A stretch of 64,000 nt of DNA from Hahella chejuensis KCTC 2396 (GCF_000012985.1 NC_007645.1:5416581-5480580), one strand, 5' to 3'; positions 8,126 through 17,263 are shown, numbered from the stretch's first letter. Notes: generated by a model not told the origin, from the sequence alone. Numbers and translations are program-made.

Positions 8126-9166
8126 GTGTCGTTCGCGTACAGATATCTTTGTGCGGCCCTTGCCGTCGTCTCATTTCAGTTCATATCTCCTTCCCTTTCT
8201 CACGGAAAAGAAACAGAAGAAGCAATTGAAACTAAGGCCGCAGTTCCTGCCGAGGAGAACGGCCCTACGACGGAGGAAGATGCAGAACAAGAGACCATGA
8301 CTGAGCGCTCCTTCAGCTGGATCGTAGACCAACGCAATGCCTGGTCAAATAGACTCGGCTCTCTGGGACGCAATATAGACGGTTTTTTTGGGGGCAAAGA
8401 AGCTGAGTTGAGCGCCAACGGCAGCTTCTTAAAAGTAGGTTTATTTGGCGTTTGGCGAAAAGAAGAAGGGATTGACCCGGAGCCGCGCTTCAAGTTCCGC
8501 TTGGACCTTCCTTATACCCAAGACCGATTCAAATTAGTGATCGAAAACGACCCGGATGAAACCAAGACATTGGCGGAAAAGAACCGGAATCGGGTATTAA
8601 AGGAAGATGAAACCACCAACACTACCAGTACAGGCTTCTTCCGCTTAATTGCCGCGCTAAAAGATTGGAAACTCAAAGGCGATCTGGGTGTGAAACTGGA
8701 AATTCCTTTAGACCCATTCGCCAGAGCCAAAGCGGAAAAGGAGTGGGAGCTCACCGATACTTGGGCCTTCCGTGTTGATGAGTCTATTTATTATTACCAT
8801 TCAGAAAGCTGGGGCCACACAAGCGCCTTTTACTTTGAAAACGCCATATCAGACCACTGGTTCTTCCGCTCAAAATCAGAAGCGCAGTGGGTAGATAGCC
8901 GGGATGGCTGGGAATTTGCCGAAGTTCTTTCTCTTTCTCAGAAAATTGATGAAAAGCGGGCAATGAACCATCAGTTGGGATGGTTAGGAGAAAGCCGCCC
9001 CAACCCACGCACCAGCGCCTATTTTATTAACACCACTTACCGCCAACGGCTTTATAGTGACTGGCTTTTCCTTGAAAGTACGCCGGAGCTGCTGTTTCCC
9101 AGAGACGATAATTTCAAGCCCAACCCGTCGTTGACATTGGGAATTGAGATGATCTTTTCCGAGTAA
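8126..9166 (+). CDS. Exported protein of unknown function, possible outer-membrane beta-barrel
   Basis: 346 aa, GTG start at 8126. A signal peptide covers about residues 1-26 (hydrophobic core ending near SLSHG), followed by a Glu-rich low-complexity stretch (about 28-55). The rest is rich in alternating aromatic and charged strands (FRLDLPYTQDRFKLVIEN, FYFENAISDHWFFRS), and the protein ends in a strand-like LTLGIEMIFSE, suggesting a beta-barrel or periplasmic beta protein. I do not recognise the family. It sits between yacG and trmO on the same strand, trmO starting nine bases after its stop, so the two are likely co-transcribed. Confidence 0.75.
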   Translation: MSFAYRYLCAALAVVSFQFISPSLSHGKETEEAIETKAAVPAEENGPTTEEDAEQETMTERSFSWIVDQRNAWSNRLGSLGRNIDGFFGGKEAELSANGSFLKVGLFGVWRKEEGIDPEPRFKFRLDLPYTQDRFKLVIENDPDETKTLAEKNRNRVLKEDETTNTTSTGFFRLIAALKDWKLKGDLGVKLEIPLDPFARAKAEKEWELTDTWAFRVDESIYYYHSESWGHTSAFYFENAISDHWFFRSKSEAQWVDSRDGWEFAEVLSLSQKIDEKRAMNHQLGWLGESRPNPRTSAYFINTTYRQRLYSDWLFLESTPELLFPRDDNFKPNPSLTLGIEMIFSE

Positions 9167-9175
9167 ATCATAGTG

Positions 9176-9895
9176 ATGGAAGAGCTAGTCTATCGCCCTA
9201 TCGGTCATATTCGCTCCTGCTATCCAGAAAAATTCGGGGCGCCGCGTCAACCCGGGCTAGTTAAGCACGCCATCACGGAAATCGTGCTCTCACAAGCGTT
9301 TTCATCAGAAGAGGCGGTGTCAGGACTGACAGCATTCAGCCATATATGGGTTCTGTTTCATTTCCACAAAACCGCAGCAGCTGGCTGGAAACCGAAAGTG
9401 CGCCCTCCAAGACTGGGAGGCAATAAGTCAGTCGGCGTATTCGCCTCCCGTTCCCCATTTCGCCCCAATCCTATCGGACTCTCCGCCGTGCGCCTGTTGT
9501 CCGTTCAGGAGCGTGACGGCTTACAGATACTCAGCGTAGAAGGGGGCGACTTCGTAGACGGCGCGCCCGTATTGGACATCAAGCCCTATATTCCCTATGT
9601 CGATGCGATAGACGCAGCAGAAGGCGGCTATGCCGCGGAAAAGCCTGAACCCTGTCTGGAAGTACGCTTTACAGAAGAGGCCGAACAAAACTTGCGCCAG
9701 TACAGCCTGCAATATCCCAACCTTCGAGAGCTGATTATTGAGACCATTGGACTGGACCCGCGGCCCAGCTATAAAAAAAGCCAAGCTGACACGAAAGTCT
9801 ATGGCTTGGCTTTATATGACCTTAATATTTCCTGGCGTGTTCATGAGAACTACGCGCTTATCAGCGCAGTCGCGCCTCTATCAGTTAATGAGTAA
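9176..9895 (+). CDS. trmO: tRNA (N6-threonylcarbamoyladenosine-37) N6-methyltransferase TrmO
   Basis: About 239 aa, UPF0066/TsaA family. It methylates t6A37 of certain tRNAs using S-adenosylmethionine. Family motifs visible: PIGHIRSCYPEKFGAPRQPG at the N-terminus, HIWVLFHFH, RPPRLGGNKSVGVFASRSPFRPNPIGLS in the core, and the DIKPYIPYVDA motif. ATG at 9176 follows an in-frame GTG at 9173. The 3' end overlaps the convergent PilZ gene by 11 bases. Confidence 0.93.
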   Translation: MEELVYRPIGHIRSCYPEKFGAPRQPGLVKHAITEIVLSQAFSSEEAVSGLTAFSHIWVLFHFHKTAAAGWKPKVRPPRLGGNKSVGVFASRSPFRPNPIGLSAVRLLSVQERDGLQILSVEGGDFVDGAPVLDIKPYIPYVDAIDAAEGGYAAEKPEPCLEVRFTEEAEQNLRQYSLQYPNLRELIIETIGLDPRPSYKKSQADTKVYGLALYDLNISWRVHENYALISAVAPLSVNE

Positions 9896-10409
9896 TCACT
9901 TCCGGGCCTGAGTCAAACTCGGGAAAGTCCGGCGCGTGCTTTTCAATCCATTCTCGCGCCGCTTCTTCCCCTGATATGCGGCGGCCTTCTGTCGCCAACA
10001 CTTCCCGCTTGTAATGCTCAATATGGCATACCTGCTCCACCATCCGGGCGGCGAATGCGTCTTTCTCGCTCATGAAACGCAGCCCTATTTCAAAGCCGTT
10101 CTCCACCTCGTTACACCAGATAACCTGAGCAGGCGTTCTGAAGGTCGGACGCACAAAAGAGATAACCACCATCACCTTCTCTCCCACTTCATAGGGCGTT
10201 GGCGACATACAGCACACTCCGCCACAACTTATGTTTTGCATACAGTGTGAGGACGCGGCGGGACAGCAACTGACGCCCACGGTGGCGGGGCTCTTATGGA
10301 TTATTGTGTCAGTACAGACACCAGATTGAGAGTATAAGTCTTCTTTGGAGGGACGTTTCTTTTCAAGCAGAATAGGGATATCTGTAGGATGACGTATAAA
10401 CTGACGCAT
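9885..10409 (-). CDS. PilZ-domain protein with cysteine-rich insertion
   Basis: 174 aa from the ATG at 10409, which has a GGAG ribosome site; an in-frame start at 10445 would add 12 residues. The c-di-GMP-binding signature is present: RQFIR (RxxxR, residues 2-6) and NISCGG (NxSxxG, 59-64), with the later strand GFEIGLRF. Between and around these motifs lie seven Cys (32, 48, 49, 56, 62, 66, 67), including two CC pairs, which is not typical of PilZ domains. The C-terminal part (about 110-174) is helical and acidic. A c-di-GMP receptor with redox or metal dependence is possible, but that is inference. Convergent with and overlapping trmO. Confidence 0.82.
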   Translation of the reverse strand: MRQFIRHPTDIPILLEKKRPSKEDLYSQSGVCTDTIIHKSPATVGVSCCPAASSHCMQNISCGGVCCMSPTPYEVGEKVMVVISFVRPTFRTPAQVIWCNEVENGFEIGLRFMSEKDAFAARMVEQVCHIEHYKREVLATEGRRISGEEAAREWIEKHAPDFPEFDSGPEVITH

Positions 10410-10610
10410 CGCTGTATCTCCAGTCACAAACATGTTCATAAGCACATCGCCTATTCAATGTCAGCGTTAAGTCGACCTTCGTACAGCTCATCCACTGGCG
10501 TTTGTGTTCAGTATAAAATTCCGCGCATTCTCCTTTGCCGTACCGCTCCCACTTCTTGACGCTTGAAGCTGAAGGCCTGTAGAACACAACTTCTGACGCG
10601 TCACAACCTT

Positions 10611-10703
10611 CCTTAATCTAAGATTTAGGGGAAAAAGGCTGCTTTTTCAACCATGGCCAGGGGTTAACAGGGGCTTTTTTCGTTAATTTTTCAAAATTTA
10701 ACG
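10611..10703. repeat. Cluster of three inverted repeats between hybrid kinase and PilZ gene
   Basis: Three dyads follow one another: 10611-10629 (19 bases, one mismatched pair), 10631-10648 (GAAAAAG / CTTTTTC, 4-base loop) and 10681-10703 (arms CGTTAA-TTTT / AAAA-TTAACG, one mismatch). The 328-base gap 10410-10737 holds no convincing gene. The middle hairpin may terminate the kinase transcript; the outer two resemble operators. Confidence 0.5.
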
Positions 10704-10737
10704 GCATTGCCCGAAACCTGTCACCAAAAGGGACATA

Positions 10738-13068
10738 TCAAGCTTGTTCCAGAACTTTTTCTTCAAAGTGACGAACAATGGCGCTTAGCTCTTCGAAACG
10801 GATCGGTTTGGTCAGGAAGTCATCCATCCCGCACTGCATGCATTTCTCTTTTTCGCCGGGAAATGCGTTCGCTGTAAGCGCCACGATGGGGATATGGGAA
10901 AAGCTTTGACCGCTCTCACGAATACGCCTGGTCGTCTCGTAACCGTCCATGACCGGCATCCAGCAGTCCATAAATATCAGATCAAAATGGGTTGAACCCA
11001 TCTGTTGAATGGCTATTTCGCCATTTTCAGCAAAATCTACTCGGCAACCGCACTTCTCCAACATCTTACGCGCGAGGTTGCGATTGACGGTGTTGTCTTC
11101 AACCAGCAGAACACGTAACCCGGAACGTTTTGAATCCCTGCGATCCTCGAACGTCATCAGACTGGGAGAAAGGATAATCGAGGTTTCATTCGGCTCTTCT
11201 ACCATAACCGTGTACAAGGCGTCACGTAAGTGTGACTCTCTGTCCAGTTTACTGAGATAGCCGGATACTCCCGCGCCCTTCAGCTCAGACACATGCTCTC
11301 TTTGCGGATGTGAGGACAGCGTCAAGATCGGCGCGTTTTTCTGCAAGTCCAGGGATTTGATGAATTTGATCAGATCAATAAACTCATCGCCCGGTAGCGA
11401 CTCGTCCAGAATCATCGCGTTGTACGGGGCTTTGGAGTCCACCGCCTGATTCACCAGCGCCTTGACCTCTTCGGCAGTTTTAGCGATATCACAATGCAGC
11501 AGAGATTCTTCCGAGAAGATATCCAGAGTCGCTTTGAGGCTGAGTTCGTTGGCGTCGGCCACCAGGATTCGGCTTTCTCTGAAAATATTCTCTTCATTGA
11601 GAATCTGCGGACTGTAACTTTGCACACGTTGACAGGACAGTTGCGCCCAATACGTCGTGCCTTTGCCTTCTTCACTTTCGATGCCGAAAGAGCCGCCCAT
11701 CAACTCGACGAACTGCTTACACAACGCCAGTCTCAGCCCTGTCCCAACTTCATTCAGACCTTGCGAAACCGGCGCCTCAAAGGTATTGGACAGCAATGTG
11801 TCAATTTCATTGGGGCTGATGCCCGGACTGCTGTCTTCCACAGTAAAACGAATGCGCACCCGGTCTTCGTCAAACGCCACCGGATGCACATGCAGCACCA
11901 CCTGTCCCTTGACCGTAACCGTAATGGCAACGGACAGCAGGCTTTCCAGCACGCGCAACAATATATTGCGATCCGTCAGCACCCGGGTCGGCAGTCCCGC
12001 ATCCACAAAGGTTTCAACGTTAAGGCCTTTCGCTTCCGACACCGTCGAAACACGCGCCACCGCCGCCTGTAACAAAGCCCGCAACTCGGTCGGCGCCAAA
12101 TCCACTTGCGTCGTGCCGGCTTCCAGTTTGGAGAGATCCAGCATGTCGTTAAACAGGGTCAGTAAAGACTCAGAACTCTGTTGCACCGCCAGCAAATACT
12201 CGCGCTGCTCCTGTGAGACGGGGGTATCCAACAACAAACCGGTATAGCCAAGAATATTATTCATTGGCGTACGCAGCTCGTGGCTGATATTGGCGATAAA
12301 CACGCTCTTGCTTTGATTCGCCTTTACCGCTTGCGAACGCTCGACTTGAGAGCGTTGCTCGGACTGCCGCAGGATACGCGTCTGCTCCAGCATACGGATG
12401 CGCAGGTTATTGATCGCTGTGACTACCTGGCTTAGCTCGTCCGATGAGGACGGCGGCTTGCGGTCAAGGGTTAATGTCGCCGTCGGATTATCAATCTCAA
12501 GCCTGCGGCAATATTGCGACATTTTTTCCAGATGTCGACTGACCAAAAGCCAGAATATCAATAGAAAGAAAATAGCGACGACAAAGGTTTTGACGCTCTG
12601 GGTAATCAGAATAATAAGCAGTCGATCCCAAATTTTGTGCTGAATCGGCTCCAAAGTGGCGATGAGCGTCAGATCTCCGAGCCAGTAATTGTCCATGCCC
12701 GGCTGATAGATGGGGTATACCTTACTGAAGGAAGGCTCGCCGGATGGGGGCGTACCAGCGGTAAACACATCCTGGTAGTTGGTGACCAGAGAGACATTGT
12801 AAATTTCCGGCAGGCGCAGCAATCCCCGCAATAACACATCCAGGTTATCGTGATTGATGCTCCACAGACTGTTCGCCAGTCCTGGTTCGAAAGTGCTGGC
12901 GACATCATCCAGCCTGGTGTTGAGCGCCGCCACTTCCGCGCGGTAATCCAGCCACAGCTGTACGCCGGTGGAGACCAGGGCGACGGCTGTGCTGAACAGC
13001 AGAACGCTCGCCACGACCTTCGACCCTAAAGGATACTTTCGCAGCCGTTTACTAAATTTACCCCACAA
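10738..13068 (-). CDS. Hybrid sensor histidine kinase with two receiver domains
   Basis: 776 aa, TTG start. TM1 (about 18-40), a periplasmic sensor (41-148), TM2 (about 150-176) with a HAMP-like linker, a HisKA domain with ISHELRTPMN (His263), an HATPase_c domain (about 360-480), and two receivers with Asp555 and Asp701. There is no HPt domain, unlike GacS/BarA, so a separate HPt protein is expected. The HATPase domain is odd: both N-box Asn positions are replaced (Ser376, Val380) and the G1 box reads DSSPGI instead of DxGxGI. The first receiver has VADAN in place of the usual VDDN, losing one acidic residue; the second receiver is canonical. Monocistronic in appearance. Confidence 0.9.
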   Translation of the reverse strand: MWGKFSKRLRKYPLGSKVVASVLLFSTAVALVSTGVQLWLDYRAEVAALNTRLDDVASTFEPGLANSLWSINHDNLDVLLRGLLRLPEIYNVSLVTNYQDVFTAGTPPSGEPSFSKVYPIYQPGMDNYWLGDLTLIATLEPIQHKIWDRLLIILITQSVKTFVVAIFFLLIFWLLVSRHLEKMSQYCRRLEIDNPTATLTLDRKPPSSSDELSQVVTAINNLRIRMLEQTRILRQSEQRSQVERSQAVKANQSKSVFIANISHELRTPMNNILGYTGLLLDTPVSQEQREYLLAVQQSSESLLTLFNDMLDLSKLEAGTTQVDLAPTELRALLQAAVARVSTVSEAKGLNVETFVDAGLPTRVLTDRNILLRVLESLLSVAITVTVKGQVVLHVHPVAFDEDRVRIRFTVEDSSPGISPNEIDTLLSNTFEAPVSQGLNEVGTGLRLALCKQFVELMGGSFGIESEEGKGTTYWAQLSCQRVQSYSPQILNEENIFRESRILVADANELSLKATLDIFSEESLLHCDIAKTAEEVKALVNQAVDSKAPYNAMILDESLPGDEFIDLIKFIKSLDLQKNAPILTLSSHPQREHVSELKGAGVSGYLSKLDRESHLRDALYTVMVEEPNETSIILSPSLMTFEDRRDSKRSGLRVLLVEDNTVNRNLARKMLEKCGCRVDFAENGEIAIQQMGSTHFDLIFMDCWMPVMDGYETTRRIRESGQSFSHIPIVALTANAFPGEKEKCMQCGMDDFLTKPIRFEELSAIVRHFEEKVLEQA

Positions 13069-13376
13069 ACCCCTAAACTCCCTGTTTGCCTACTACCATT
13101 GAGAGCGCTATCGATATTGTAGCAAAACCTTACTTTGACGCTTCTGACGTCCAGTCGCCTATTCACCGCCGGTCCTGGAACAGCGACAACTCTATATATG
13201 TTCCCGTCAATAATCCATCCCGCCTACGTATTCAACAGCGATCAGGAGCAGGAGGCGGCGCGTTGCGCAAACCACTGCCGCATCGGCTTTAAGCTGGCCA
13301 CACCAGGGATCAACTGCTATCTTTAGCGGAAAAACTGACTGCTAAACCTCAACTCTTCCGGTTCGGAGCTTCCCTT
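13069..13376. other. Intergenic region between divergent kinase and antiporter genes
   Basis: 308 bases that must hold both promoters. Small reading frames here have no ribosome sites or recognisable motifs. I see no clear -10/-35 pair or dyad. Confidence 0.5.
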
Positions 13377-15164
13377 TTGAACGAACATGTCGTCGTAGCC
13401 CTCGCCGCCATCCTGTTTTTCGGCGTCGCATCTCAGTATATAGCCTGGAAACTGAAACTGCCTTCAATACTATTATTATTGCTGAGCGGTATTGTGCTGG
13501 GCCCAACGACCGGCGTGCTGAACCCTGACGAAATATTCGGCGACTTCCTGTTTCCAGCTATTTCTTTCGCCGTCGCCATCATCCTGTTCGAAGGCGGCCT
13601 CAGCCTTAAACTGGCGGAGCTCAAAACCAGCTCAACCGCTGTCCGCAGTCTCGTCAGCGTGGGGATACTGATCACTTGGTTTCTCGCCTTTATTCTGTCC
13701 TGGATCACGCTCGACGTTCCCTGGATTCTCGCCCTGCTGATCGGCGCCATTCTTACCGTGACGGGCCCCACCGTCGTACTGCCGTTGTTGATGTTGATTC
13801 GCCCCAAAGGTCAGGTTAACTCCATTCTGAAATGGGAAGGCATACTCAATGATCCCATTGGCGCGCTCCTCACCGTATTAGTCTATGAGGCTGTAGTCTC
13901 CACCAGCGTGGGCAAAGCCACCACCCTGTTTTTATCCGGTTTTTTGTTGACCGTCGTGGTAGGCGGTTTGATGGGCTTGATTGCCGGCATGTTGGTGGCT
14001 ACCGCCTTGCGTCACCACTGGATACCCGAGTTTCTGGGCAACACCTTCACCCTGGCGATGGTGATGTGTCTGTTTACTGCTTCCAACCTGATACAGCACG
14101 AAAGCGGCCTGTTCAGCGTCACCATCATGGGGATATACCTGGGCAACCAGCGCCTGGTATCGATCCGCAATCTGGTCGGTTTTAAAGAAGACCTGCGGGT
14201 TCTATTGCTTTCCTCTATGTTCATCGTCCTCGCTGCACGCCTTGATGTACAGGATCTGGAGCATATCCACGCCGGCAGCTTCGCTTTCCTTTTACTTCTG
14301 GTCTTTCTGGTGCGCCCCATCGCGGTATGGGCGTCCACGGTGAAAAGCAACCTAAGCTGGAAGGAAAAGTTGTTTCTATCCTCCATGGCGCCTCGAGGCA
14401 TCGTCGCAGCTGCGGTGGCGTCTCTCTTCGCAGTACGTCTGCAAGGCATCGGTTATGAGGAAGCGGAGGCGTTGCCTCCCACCATGTTCCTGATCATTAT
14501 GGGCACGATCCTCATCTATGGGCTGGGAGCCAGGCCTCTGGCGAAAAAGCTGGCGTTGTCCGACGACAATCCGCAGGGTTGCATCATTCTCGGCTCCAAC
14601 GCTTTCACCAATGCGCTTGCGAAAGCGTTGAAAAATGAAAATGTGAGCGTGCTGATCGTCGACGCCCGGTGGAGCAATATTAAAGAAGCCCGTATGGAAG
14701 GAACGCCAACATTGCTGGGCAACGTGCTTTCCGAACAATTACTGGAGCGCGTTAACTACACTGGTATGGGACGTTTTCTGGCGCTGACGCCCAATCTGGA
14801 GCTGAACTCTCTCGCTTGCATCCGTTTTTCTGACATATTCGGCGTTAAAGAAGTGTATCAGCTCGGCGAACCTGAGGATAAAGACAAGCCCGCTCAGTGG
14901 ATACCCGAGGATTTGTCCGGGGTCGCCCTGTTCTCCACTCAAGCCACTTACAACCACATCATGAAACGGCTGAATCATGGCGCCGTCATCAAGCGCACTC
15001 CTCTTACCAAAGACTTCACCTACGAACAGTTTAAGGAAAAGAATCAAGACCAGGACCCATTGCCGCTATGTTTAGTGGGTGAAAACGGGGGGCTAAGCTT
15101 CTTCACTGTGAAGAAAAACCTGCAGCCCAAACCGGGCCAGGTATTGATCAGCCTCGTGGGTTAA
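13377..15164 (+). CDS. CPA1-family sodium/proton antiporter with C-terminal RCK-like domain
   Basis: 595 aa, TTG start with a GGAG ribosome site. About twelve TM segments (residues 5-395). CPA1 hallmarks: FEGGLSL in TM3, TVTGPTVVLPL, and the ND pair (EGILNDPIGA) that binds the cation. The C-terminal part (about 405-510) is a TrkA-N-like Rossmann domain (GCIILGSNAFTNALAKAL, VSVLIVDARWSN), with the usual GxGxxG glycine motif altered. It exports Na+ or K+ in exchange for protons and is probably gated by a nucleotide or redox ligand. Salt handling fits a marine host. Resembles NhaP-type exchangers with RCK tails. Confidence 0.9.
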   Translation: MNEHVVVALAAILFFGVASQYIAWKLKLPSILLLLLSGIVLGPTTGVLNPDEIFGDFLFPAISFAVAIILFEGGLSLKLAELKTSSTAVRSLVSVGILITWFLAFILSWITLDVPWILALLIGAILTVTGPTVVLPLLMLIRPKGQVNSILKWEGILNDPIGALLTVLVYEAVVSTSVGKATTLFLSGFLLTVVVGGLMGLIAGMLVATALRHHWIPEFLGNTFTLAMVMCLFTASNLIQHESGLFSVTIMGIYLGNQRLVSIRNLVGFKEDLRVLLLSSMFIVLAARLDVQDLEHIHAGSFAFLLLLVFLVRPIAVWASTVKSNLSWKEKLFLSSMAPRGIVAAAVASLFAVRLQGIGYEEAEALPPTMFLIIMGTILIYGLGARPLAKKLALSDDNPQGCIILGSNAFTNALAKALKNENVSVLIVDARWSNIKEARMEGTPTLLGNVLSEQLLERVNYTGMGRFLALTPNLELNSLACIRFSDIFGVKEVYQLGEPEDKDKPAQWIPEDLSGVALFSTQATYNHIMKRLNHGAVIKRTPLTKDFTYEQFKEKNQDQDPLPLCLVGENGGLSFFTVKKNLQPKPGQVLISLVG

Positions 15165-15188
15165 CGCTCGCAGCTAAAATTTCTGAAT

Positions 15189-15240
15189 CGCCCCGCCAGT
15201 TTCACTTCCTTCCGTGAGAGAGAATGAAACGGGCGGGGCG
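15189..15240 (+). terminator. Long hairpin after the antiporter gene
   Basis: A 16-bp stem with one mismatch (CGCCCCGCC-A-GTTTCA pairing with TGAAAC-G-GGCGGGGCG) and a 20-base loop, 25 bases after the stop. No T run follows, so it may be a Rho-independent terminator of poor quality or an mRNA 3' stabiliser. Confidence 0.55.
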
Positions 15241-15281
15241 ACTCATATAACTTGGCATGACATGAAGGAATCATCCAACCG

Positions 15282-16283
15282 ATGACGTCGTTAAAAAAAA
15301 TAACTTACGGGATAGTTCCCCCCTGCGTCTGTGTACTCTTGTCCTCCCACGCGATGGCGCTGTCTCCCACTCCTTTCGAAGTGGGAAACTTTTCCCCCCT
15401 TGCCCAGACATTTGGACTGCCGTCTATTCAAACGGCGCTGAACACGGCGCCATCCGGCTTTGAGATCAGTTTGCAACACGCCACCGCAAACACGTATGTC
15501 ACACACGAGAACATTAACGAAATTTCCTATTTTGACGGCGAGGTGGCGATAACCTCGTTATCGCTGCGCTGGCGCTTCACAAATGACGCCGAACTTACCT
15601 TGAGAGCGCCCTATGTCGACCACAGCAAAGGCCTATGGGACGACTTCATCTACGATTGGCATGAATGGTTCGGCCTCCCTCAGGGCGGCAGGACACAGGA
15701 CGCCAACGATCAGTTCGCCTATGTGTACCAACGCAACGGCGAGCGGCTGCTGAACTTTCGTGAAGAAGCTTCCGGCATTGGCGACGTCCGTGTCGGTTAC
15801 TCACAACAGTTGCGCTTCTGGGAACAGGATTGGCTGGCGCAACTGGAAGTAAAAGCGCCAACCGGAGACGCAGACAAACTCACTGGCAGCGGAGCCTGGG
15901 ATCTCTCGGCAGGAATAGGTTGGGAAGGCGCGGTAGCAAGCCCTGAACAACGCTTTATTCCATTCGCCGGAGCCGCCGTCAGCTACCTTGGCGATAGCGA
16001 CCTCGACCTTGCGCCATTACAAAAAAACTGGGCGCTGTCCCTGCGGGCCGGCGGCCATTGGCGCGCCTTGCCTTACCTCACCCTAACCGCACAGATAGAC
16101 AGCCATTCAGGGCTTTACCACAGCCAATTACGCGAGTTAAGCAATTTCTCGTTGCAGTTGACCACCGGGGGACAAATAGCCCTTAGTGATTCACTGGTAT
16201 TGAATATTGCTATCGCAGAGGACCTTAACACCACCATCACACCAGACTTTGTCGCCATTCTAGGCATGACCTACGGTTGGTGA
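15282..16283 (+). CDS. DUF3187-family outer-membrane protein
   Basis: 333 aa with an N-terminal signal peptide (about 1-26, ending SSHAMA). The DUF3187 pattern is seen: the N-terminal segment PFEVGNFSPLAQTFGLP, then alternating beta-strands, a WRFTNDAELTLRAPYVDHSKGLWDDFIYDWHEWFGLP-type block split over residues 96-133, and GDVRVGYSQQL. The protein ends in an aromatic residue (MTYGW), as outer-membrane barrels often do. Function unknown. It stands alone between two hairpins. Confidence 0.85.
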   Translation: MTSLKKITYGIVPPCVCVLLSSHAMALSPTPFEVGNFSPLAQTFGLPSIQTALNTAPSGFEISLQHATANTYVTHENINEISYFDGEVAITSLSLRWRFTNDAELTLRAPYVDHSKGLWDDFIYDWHEWFGLPQGGRTQDANDQFAYVYQRNGERLLNFREEASGIGDVRVGYSQQLRFWEQDWLAQLEVKAPTGDADKLTGSGAWDLSAGIGWEGAVASPEQRFIPFAGAAVSYLGDSDLDLAPLQKNWALSLRAGGHWRALPYLTLTAQIDSHSGLYHSQLRELSNFSLQLTTGGQIALSDSLVLNIAIAEDLNTTITPDFVAILGMTYGW

Positions 16284-16325
16284 CTTATTAATAGCCAGGC
16301 CGTCAGATAACCGGTTATTAATTTG

Positions 16326-16358
16326 AGCCGACATTCGCCTGTGGTTAAGATGTCGGCT
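16326..16358 (+). terminator. Hairpin after the DUF3187 gene
   Basis: Perfect 9-bp stem AGCCGACAT / ATGTCGGCT with a 15-base loop, followed by a pyrimidine-rich stretch. Confidence 0.6.
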
Positions 16359-16489
16359 TGTCGCCTTTAGCGCCTGAGGGCGTATTTCCGCAATCCGCTA
16401 CTTGTTATTTCGTAGATGGACACATTCCGCAAACGGAAGTTCGCCGGAAACTTTTTCTCAGAATGATTAAACCAGGAGCAACCATATCC

Positions 16490-17053
16490 ATGAGATTTTT
16501 AGGGCTTAACGCGGCTATCGGCGCCGCCGCACTGTTGGGAGCCAACATCGCAACCGCTTCCGAACTAGACTTCAACATTGGCGATGAGTCCGTTAACGTG
16601 CAGGTCAATATGTTGCCGCAATCCAGAGATTTCGAAACAGGCCTTGGCTACCTGTACCACAAAGGCGGCGGTCACCTGCTCAACGGCGATCTGCATGCTC
16701 GGGGACAAACCGCCATCGGCAACCTGCCGACTACTGTTGGAATTGGCGCCCAACTCGACGTTTTTACCGAAGGTGACGTCGACGGCTCAGCCATTGCATT
16801 AGGCGGCTACGCGCACATCAAGATTCCCGCCGTCCCTGGATTGGGGCTCAAAGTAGCAGGCCATTTCGCGCCATCCATCACGTCCTTTCAGGACGCCGAG
16901 CAGTTCTCCCGTTTTGACGTAAAAACCACCTATCGCGTTATTCCCAACGCCGATATTTATCTGGGATACCACGTCATCAAAGCGGACATTGAACGAAATA
17001 ATGACATCACGCTGGATGAAGGTTTGAACGTCGGATTCGCCTTGCAATTCTAG
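16490..17053 (+). CDS. YfaZ-family outer-membrane protein
   Basis: 187 aa from the ATG at 16490, which places a standard signal peptide (about 1-23, ending ATAS) at the N-terminus; a longer frame opens at 16358. The mature part begins ELDFNIGDESVNVQVN, as in YfaZ/YfaZ-like proteins, and shows alternating strands (FETGLGYLYHKGGGHLLNGDL, YLGYHVIKADIERN) and the terminal FALQF expected for BAM-inserted barrels. Function unknown. An AGGAG site lies 11 bases upstream. Flanked by hairpins, so probably monocistronic. Confidence 0.85.
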   Translation: MRFLGLNAAIGAAALLGANIATASELDFNIGDESVNVQVNMLPQSRDFETGLGYLYHKGGGHLLNGDLHARGQTAIGNLPTTVGIGAQLDVFTEGDVDGSAIALGGYAHIKIPAVPGLGLKVAGHFAPSITSFQDAEQFSRFDVKTTYRVIPNADIYLGYHVIKADIERNNDITLDEGLNVGFALQF

Positions 17054-17095
17054 TCTCTGTAGAAAGCTTATCGCTTTCACCTGGACAGTCTCCCG

Positions 17096-17125
17096 CCGCA
17101 GAAGGCGCCTCTTCGTCTTCTGCGG
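17096..17125 (+). terminator. Terminator after the YfaZ-family gene
   Basis: Perfect 9-bp stem CCGCAGAAG / CTTCTGCGG, 12-base loop, followed by a T/C-rich run. Confidence 0.7.
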
Positions 17126-17263
17126 TGATTTCTTCCCTTCCATCCCTGCGCCTCTCCGGCTGGGACTGCTTCACAGAATCCTCATACCAGGGTTTTCCGC
17201 CCTCCGTAAAAACCCTTAGACTAGCCGCAACAGCCTCAATAAGAATCAACAATGGAATTGCCT

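Noticed and set aside
10363-10587. 74-aa minus-strand reading frame upstream of the PilZ gene
   Set aside because: Overlaps the PilZ start, has no ribosome site or motif and looks like random coding across a leader region.
13086-13326. Small plus-strand frames in the kinase-antiporter gap
   Set aside because: No ribosome site, no hydrophobic or conserved pattern; probably promoter DNA.
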